This document shows positions 58,801 to 64,000 of a DNA stretch of 64,000 bases, in pieces. Position numbers and translations under genes: made by a program. The stretch is from contig NW_022204405.1 in assembly GCF_007655135.1 (NCBI RefSeq), positions 1 through 64,000 on the forward strand. The letters run 5' to 3'. The notes beneath the pieces were generated by a model. The model saw only the letters and a list, made by a program, of their open reading frames with translations, was not told the DNA's origin and ran no database searches. The number at the start of each line of letters is the position of its first letter. The stretch's first letter is position 1. The DNA is from Punica granatum. Taxonomy: Eukaryota; Streptophyta; Magnoliopsida; Myrtales; Lythraceae.

Positions 58801-60414
58801 TTTGGGCCATTTATAGGCAAAGCTAATGACACAATTAGCAAAAGCAAGTGCTCTTAACCCCCATGCTTAGAAAATATCAAGCCTCATCATCTTCCATTGC
58901 ATTAATGAAGAAGAGATAAGACATTGATGAGCATTGATGAGCATTGATGGAGGCTTGAGTGTTGTCTTCAAACTCTTGGATATTTTCAAACAAGAGTGCA
59001 AGTTGGCTTCTTGCATTGAAGAAGAAGAAGAAGCTTCAAGAGTAAAGGGTGACTCATCTTGAATAGCCCGTGGGTCCCACGACCGAAGAGGAGAAACCGG
59101 GAAAAAGCTCGGGTCTCGATTGATCGCGCATTCGAAGTTCGTGGTTTGAATTGAACGTCGAATTATCGATATACGCGAGGAAATGGATTTAATGAGTCCG
59201 AGATTGGCATTTTCCGTGAGAAATTGCCAAATGTCTGTATGAGGCTTGGAAGCCGGTTTTGCTCCTTTTATGCATTCAGAGCGAGGTTACCCACTTCTGA
59301 CAGCATATCTTGTATCTGCATCCCACGTCGGTCATTTTGACATAAATTGTCAAATTACGTGGGCCCTTGTCCCTTAAGCCGGGAAATACAAATATGGAGC
59401 CGGAGATGTCCTAGGAGGCCGAAACTGGATTTCTCAGATTGCTTTCTGAGTTTCTTGGGCGATCCGGAGATTACTGCGATCTCTGTTTGCTGAGATTGGG
59501 CCTCTAAGGATATGAAAAGTGCATCTGAGACCCTTAAAGCACTGCTCGAGGGGTCTAGATGAGTTGTGTGATTCATTCCGACAATTCCTCATTGAGCCTT
59601 GAGAAGGCTAACATTGTGTAAGGTAAGCATCCGGCGTCAAGTTTCCCCAAAGAGGACCTCAGGATATGGATTTTCACTGAAAATGGCCTTTTGTGCCCCT
59701 CGGAGGTTACTCGGGAAACCGTGAAGGGTTTTGCTGTCTGTTTTGCCCAATTGCGAATGTCCGCTGGAGTTTTCAGGGCAATGTAATGTGAACTTCGTTT
59801 GCCGTAATTCCATCAGACCAGTCTCCGGTTACGCTCTTCCGAAGAAGGGTATGCCCGTTTTGTCATTCGGAAGTCATTCAGAGTGTCTGTATGGCTTCTA
59901 AAAGACAATATGAAGCATTGCTCGTGCTCTGTATGATTGAGGGGCATGGCCGCATCTGATATTTGGAATTAACTTTTCTTCGAGAAACCGGCATTTTTGG
60001 ACTTCCACTGAAAAGTTGTCTGTATACAGAAAGTTGTTCTGTATAGAGCAGATGATTTGCAAAATGCCTTTGGGGACACTTTTCATCTGTTTGGCATTGG
60101 AGTGGATTTTTGGGGTCCAATATTAGCTGACTTCCGATGATCGAGCGAACTATCGGAAAATAGAACTGTCCGTGTGATATACTGAAAATGCCGGTTTTGG
60201 ATATTGCTGAGCTCTCTAGTCACTCTATTACCCTTTGGTGACCCCTGGAGTCCTTCTGTCATATGCATGTGTCATTTGCCCGATTTTGCCGACTTGAGGA
60301 TGAATAGTGATTTTCTGCTCTGTTAAGTCGTTTTTCTGTATTCTGCTCAGGTTGTGGCTTGGATCATTGCTGATATCATCGTTTGGAAAGGTGAGCCAAA
60401 ATGGGGTGCTGACA
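55825..60414 (-). repeat. Solo LTR of the B family, inverted (4590 bp)
   Basis: On the minus strand it starts TGTCAGCACCCC at 60414 and ends GGGTCCGTACA at 55825. GCTCC on the left and ACTCC on the right are a 5-bp duplication with one mismatch. The two sides join as continuous element C ORF1. No internal region is present, so the element was reduced by LTR-LTR recombination. TATAAAT (58809-58815, minus) and the donor-like GTAAAT (58200, minus) hold the usual places. A very GC-rich block lies at about 58320-58455. No gene. Confidence 0.9.
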
Positions 60415-61314
60415 ACTCCCTGTAATCCGCGACCTCCGCGCGAGAGTCAACAAGCTCGCAACGGAGCCTATCTCGTTCCACCCTGATGGCCCGTAGCTCT
60501 GTGCGCATGGCTGCTTGGGTGGAGCTTTCGGCTTCGGGAGCGGGGGTAGGTGCAGCTCGGGGAGTCGGGGTGGTCGGGGACTGTTGCGGTGATGTCGATC
60601 CCTGTGAATAGAACCGGGACACGTATGCTGATGTGGTGGAGAGTGCTCGCTCTTCGTCGGTGGGGTGCTCGGGGAAGTACAGACGCTATGTGGTGCTAGC
60701 GTCCCGTTGGCGGTGGATCTCCCGAATCTATAGGAATCTTGCGAGGGCCGTGGATGTAGAGTCGGCCCACTGGATGCGGTAGGGTAGGCGGTCCGCCTCG
60801 GCGGGAATGTCCTGTAAGCCGCCGAGTTGTCTGATTACCAGGCCGGGGAATACGAGCGTGCTCCCCAAGTGGCTAAGAAGAGGAACTCCCACAATTCTGG
60901 GACATTCCGTGATCATGGGGCTGCCGGGATTCTATCGAGCGACCCATAAGAACCATGCGGGCGTCAATTCCCGCCAAAAGTGCCTCCATTCTGAGAAGTT
61001 GTGCTCGGGAGGTGGGATGACCGGTACTAGGCGCTCGATCAGCGAACGCTCGTCAGTGATGTAGGAGAAAGGATGTGACGAGCAAAAGGGACGGACGTGC
61101 GCGAGAAGCCAAATCTGCAGTAGATGCGGGGATCCTCTCATCCTGCCTCGCTGAACCTCTCTAACATAGTCTAGAGACCGTACGGTCTCGGCTAACAAAG
61201 CCTACATGTAACTATGGCCTCCCACCACTTGGAGGACGACTTGGGCTATATCCCCGTCAATGAGGTTCGGTGAGTACGGGAACAAGAGAGTGCCGAAGAC
61301 CAAGAGCAGGAATG
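60415..61314 (-). pseudogene. Element C: second half of ORF1 (plant-mobile-domain-like), broken
   Basis: Minus-strand frames match A 6885-7780: LLQIWLLAHVRPF, DERSLIERL, FSEWRHFWRELTPAWFLW, then EADRLPYRIQWADSTSTA and the Pro/Ala linker with ERDRLRCELVDSRAEVADYR. The frame is interrupted near 60930 and near 60700. It is cut on one side by the solo LTR and on the other by the scrambled junction at 61311, which removes the N-terminal half. Confidence 0.7.
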
Positions 61315-61405
61315 TAAAAGTCAGGATGAACCTGAGGGGATGTTATACCTGATGCAGAAATGTAAAAGTCAGGATGAACCTGAGGGGATGGACCCCTAAA
61401 CAGAT
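61311..61405. other. Rearranged junction between elements C and D with a 32-bp direct repeat
   Basis: Homology to ORF1 stops at about 61314. A 32-bp sequence (AATGTAAAAG...GAGGGGATG) occurs at 61311-61342 and again at 61359-61390, followed by the 30-bp array. Short templated duplications of this kind are typical filler at repaired breaks. Confidence 0.6.
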
Positions 61406-62570
61406 AAGTAGTCGGGACGTACCCGAAATGCAGGAAAAGTAGTCGGGACGTACCCGAAATGCGGGAAAAGTAGTCGGGACGTACCCGAAATGCGGGAAAA
61501 GTAGTCGGGACGTACCCGAAATGCGGGAAAGTAGTCGGGACGTACCCGAAATGCCGAAAAGTAGTCGGGACGTACCCGAAATGCCGAAAAGTAGTCGGGA
61601 CGTACCCGAAATGCCGAAAAGTAGTCGGGACGTACCCGAAATGCGGAAAGTAGTCGGGACGTACCCGAAATGCGGAAAGTAGTCGGGACGTACCCGAAAT
61701 GCCGGAAAGTAGTCGGGACGTACCCGAAATGCCGAAAAAGTAGTCGGGACGTACCCGAAATGCGGAAAAGTAGTCGGGACGTACCCGAAATGCGGAAAAG
61801 TAGTCGGGACGTACCCGAAATGCGGGAAAAGTAGTCGGGACGTACCCGAAATGCGGAAAAGTAGTCGGAACGTACCCGAAATGCGGGAAAGTAGTCGGGA
61901 CGTACCCGAAATGCTGAAAAGTAGTCGGGACGTACCCGAAATGCGGAAAGTAGTCGGGACGTACCCGAAATGCCGAAAAATAGTCGGGACGTACCCGAAA
62001 TGCCGAAAAAGTAGTCGGGACGTACCCGAAATGCGGAAAAGTAGTCGGGACGTACCCGAAATGCGGAAAAGTAGTCGGGACGTACCCGAAGGGTTTGCAA
62101 TATGCACGGGGCGCATACCGAATGAACAACATGGTTCAAAGGCGTCTACCCAATGGACTTGCGGGGTGCGGGGCGTGTTGCCCGGCGGGTTTGCATGGTG
62201 CGAGGTGTTTTGCCCGGCGGTTTGCATGGTGCAGAAAAGTAGTCGGGACGTACCCGAAATGCGGAAAAGTAGTCGGGACGTACCCGAAATGCAAGAAAGT
62301 AGTCGGGACGTACCCGAAATGCGGAAAAGTAGTCGGGACGTACCCGAAGTGCGGAAAATAGTCGGGACGTACCCGAAGTGCGGAAAAGTAGTCGGGACGT
62401 ACCCGAAATGCGGGAAAGTAGTCGGGACGTACCAGAAATGCCGAAAAGTAGTCGGGACGTACCCGAAATGCGGAAAAGTAGTCGGGACGTACCCGAAATG
62501 CGGAAAAGTAGTCGGGACGTACCCGAAATGCAGGAAAGTAGTCGGGACGTACCCGAAATGCAGAAAAGTA
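61406..62570 (-). repeat. 30-bp tandem array of element D, about 35 copies, interrupted once
   Basis: The unit is GTAGTCGGGACGTACCCGAA plus ATGCGGAAAA, with 29- to 31-bp forms. TCGGG-ACGTA-CCCGA is a perfect 5-bp stem. Bases 62091-62233 are non-repeat sequence. Three minus-strand frames and one plus-strand frame stay open for 250-540 codons because the unit lacks stops; these are not genes. The array lies after the post-pol spacer of D, the usual array slot. Confidence 0.9.
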
Positions 62571-63688
62571 AATTGCATGGGATGCATTGCAAAAAGTAAA
62601 TGCAAACGTTGGGGAGTTGCGTGAGGTGTGGAAGGAATCATTGTGCTTCCTCCGTCACTGAGCTTGTCCGTGTTGCAATCGATGTAGTGGCAGAATGTTT
62701 CATTGTTTGCCAACTGATTGTGATGCGATTGAATGCATGGAGTATTATCCTGAAGACTTCTCCTTGGATTTTGGTTGTGGTCCTTAGCATAAGGCAGACA
62801 TGCATTCATCAAAGAAAGACTTCTTCCGAGGTTCACATCTTCGTTCCTGCATATAGAACCATGGGAGCTAACAGTAGTTGTCAGTTCTACTCTACAGCCA
62901 TAATGAAGATGTAGAAAGAAGTCTGAATAATAATGCTTTGGGGATTTGAACTTGATGACCATTTAAAGGGTGGTCGTATCCCGCTAGGTTTGTGATTTGA
63001 CAAGAAAGGCTTTTTACAGAACAGGCATGACCTGTAGAATTTGCATAAGGGTATAGGGGGATTCTTTGGGATCCTCCAAATCAAGGATACAAAGATTCGA
63101 CTGTATGTCGAAACGTGTCTCATGCTCTGAGAGTAAAAGAGAGTTTGCTTGCATCGAAGACTGTCAAACCACTATTTGTTGCCGCTGCATGCTGAATGTA
63201 GCTGTCATTTCGTGGTCGAGCTGCCGAAGGTCCCCTAATTTTTGCCTAGGTCGCAAGACGCGTGACGACCTAACGGGGTGTTTTGTTTGACATTTCTCTC
63301 ATTTAGATCTCACCTTTTGCTACGATCATCCGTATTGGGTCTGATCGCACCTCTCGATTCCTCTAACTTTTGCCTAGACCGCCCTTTTCGGGTTTTCAGC
63401 CTAGCGAGGATTTTGATTCATGCTCTCCCTTTGCCACGGTTCCCCTTTGCGGGATTTTAAACCGTGCCTCTCATTCCCTAATTTTTGCCTAGGCCGCCTC
63501 AAAGAGGTTTTCAACCTAGCGGGAAATCCATTCTTTTTCTCTCAGGAAAAATTCAGAGAAAAAGAAGAGCAGAAGATGGGAGTACATGAGTTAACGAAAT
63601 TAAAAGTGTTGGGAACTGTACATGCAAAGAAAGATAAAATGTAATGTGCATTTGAGAAAACATCCGCAGTGGAATAAGAGAAACACCA
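62571..63688 (-). other. Post-pol spacer of element D with three conserved stem-loops
   Basis: No gene. The three motifs of A (15655, 15771, 15901) occur inverted at 63476-63523, 63361-63410 and 63232-63278, in the same order and at similar spacing. The stretch 62600-62760 resembles element B near 48590-48670. Confidence 0.75.
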
Positions 63689-64000
63689 TCACGGATAGTA
63701 TTTCTTAAGAGCATCAGCATTGACCGGAAGAGCGTTCTCGTTTCCGTCCATATCGTTGAGAATGATTGCCCCTCCGTCAAAGACTTCTTTAACGATGAAT
63801 GGACCGTCGTACTTGTAAGCGAACTTGCCCCTGGAATCTGGGGCGATGTGTAAAACTTTTCGCAAGACGAGGTCGCTGGGGCTGAACTTGCAAGGACGAA
63901 CTTTTTTGTTGAATGTTCGAGCCATTCTTTGCTGATAGCACTGACCGTGGCAAAGTGCAGTTAGCCGCTTCTCGTCGATGAGATTAAGCTGTTCATAGCG
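63689..64000 (-). CDS. pol: Integrase C-terminal end of element D, partial
   Basis: The minus-strand frame is open from the window edge to a stop at 63689. It matches the last part of the A integrase, including YEQLNLIDEKRL, CHGQCYQQRMA, DLVLRKVLH and YKYDGPFIVKEVF. No chromodomain follows. The catalytic core lies beyond the window, so whether D is intact cannot be told. The visible part has no lesion. Confidence 0.9.
   Translation of the reverse strand, partial: RYEQLNLIDEKRLTALCHGQCYQQRMARTFNKKVRPCKFSPSDLVLRKVLHIAPDSRGKFAYKYDGPFIVKEVFDGGAIILNDMDGNENALPVNADALKKYYP

Larger units (their letters stand above)
37078..61314 (-). mobile_element. Element C: minus-strand Tat/Ogre-like element in three pieces, partial
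   Basis: Reading the minus strand from 61314 down gives the second half of ORF1, its coiled-coil tail, the ORF1-gag spacer and most of gag, matching element A throughout. Two insertions split it: a solo LTR at 55825-60414 and element B at 38806-55544. Its gag is cut at 37078 by A'. The 5' LTR, primer site and start of ORF1 are lost at the junction near 61314. Everything after gag lies to the left of the A'/A nest, outside the window. Only 37078-38805, 55550-55824 and 60415-61314 are C sequence. Confidence 0.85.

Noticed and set aside
61343..62962. Open frame of 539 codons on the minus strand, with others of about 250-290 codons overlapping it on both strands
   Set aside because: It only follows the 30-bp tandem repeat, which lacks stops in several frames; the protein is a low-complexity repeat and the frame has no homology.

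Overview
The window is plant nuclear DNA made wholly of LTR retrotransposons. They are Ty3/gypsy elements of the Tat/Ogre type, and I see no host gene, rRNA, tRNA gene or CRISPR. The assignment rests on LTRs of about 5 kb, a primer site matching the 3' end of a plant tRNA-Arg, an extra ORF before gag, a protease with DNGS in place of DTG, a second (archaeal-type) RNase H after a degenerate first one, an intron between protease and RT, and a long tandem-repeat tract between pol and the 3' LTR. The host is a flowering plant with a repeat-rich genome; I cannot name the species.

Layout. 1-626: end of an inverted B-family LTR. 628-32600: element A, about 32 kb, with target duplications GACAC on both sides, LTRs of 5.2 and 4.9 kb, a decayed ORF1-gag-pro-pol set (6.5-15.5 kb) and a 10.9-kb array of 76/61-bp repeats. 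32606-37077: the array end and 5'-truncated 3' LTR of a related element (A'). 37078-38800, 55550-55824 and 60415-61314: three pieces of one minus-strand element (C: gag, leader, ORF1). Two later arrivals split C: element B (38806-55544, 16.7 kb, target duplications GTTTT, no gag or pol) and an inverted solo B-family LTR (55825-60414, imperfect duplication GCTCC/ACTCC). 61406-64000: a minus-strand element (D) with a 30-bp array, a conserved spacer and the end of integrase, joined to C at a scrambled junction.

How the parts fit. A and C/D once encoded the proteins; every A frame except the 3' half of pol is interrupted. B carries only cis signals that match A's: LTR tips, primer site, about 300 bp of leader, a post-pol stem-loop, and a polypurine tract within a hairpin. 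It looks like a non-autonomous partner of A-like elements.

The most unusual signal is structural. Arrays with different units (76/61, 112, about 63/30, 43 and 30 bp) are all built of short hairpins. Several other LTR and spacer hairpins are kept in different copies by paired base changes. This suggests selection on RNA or DNA folding rather than on sequence. All alignments, counts and pairings here were made by eye.
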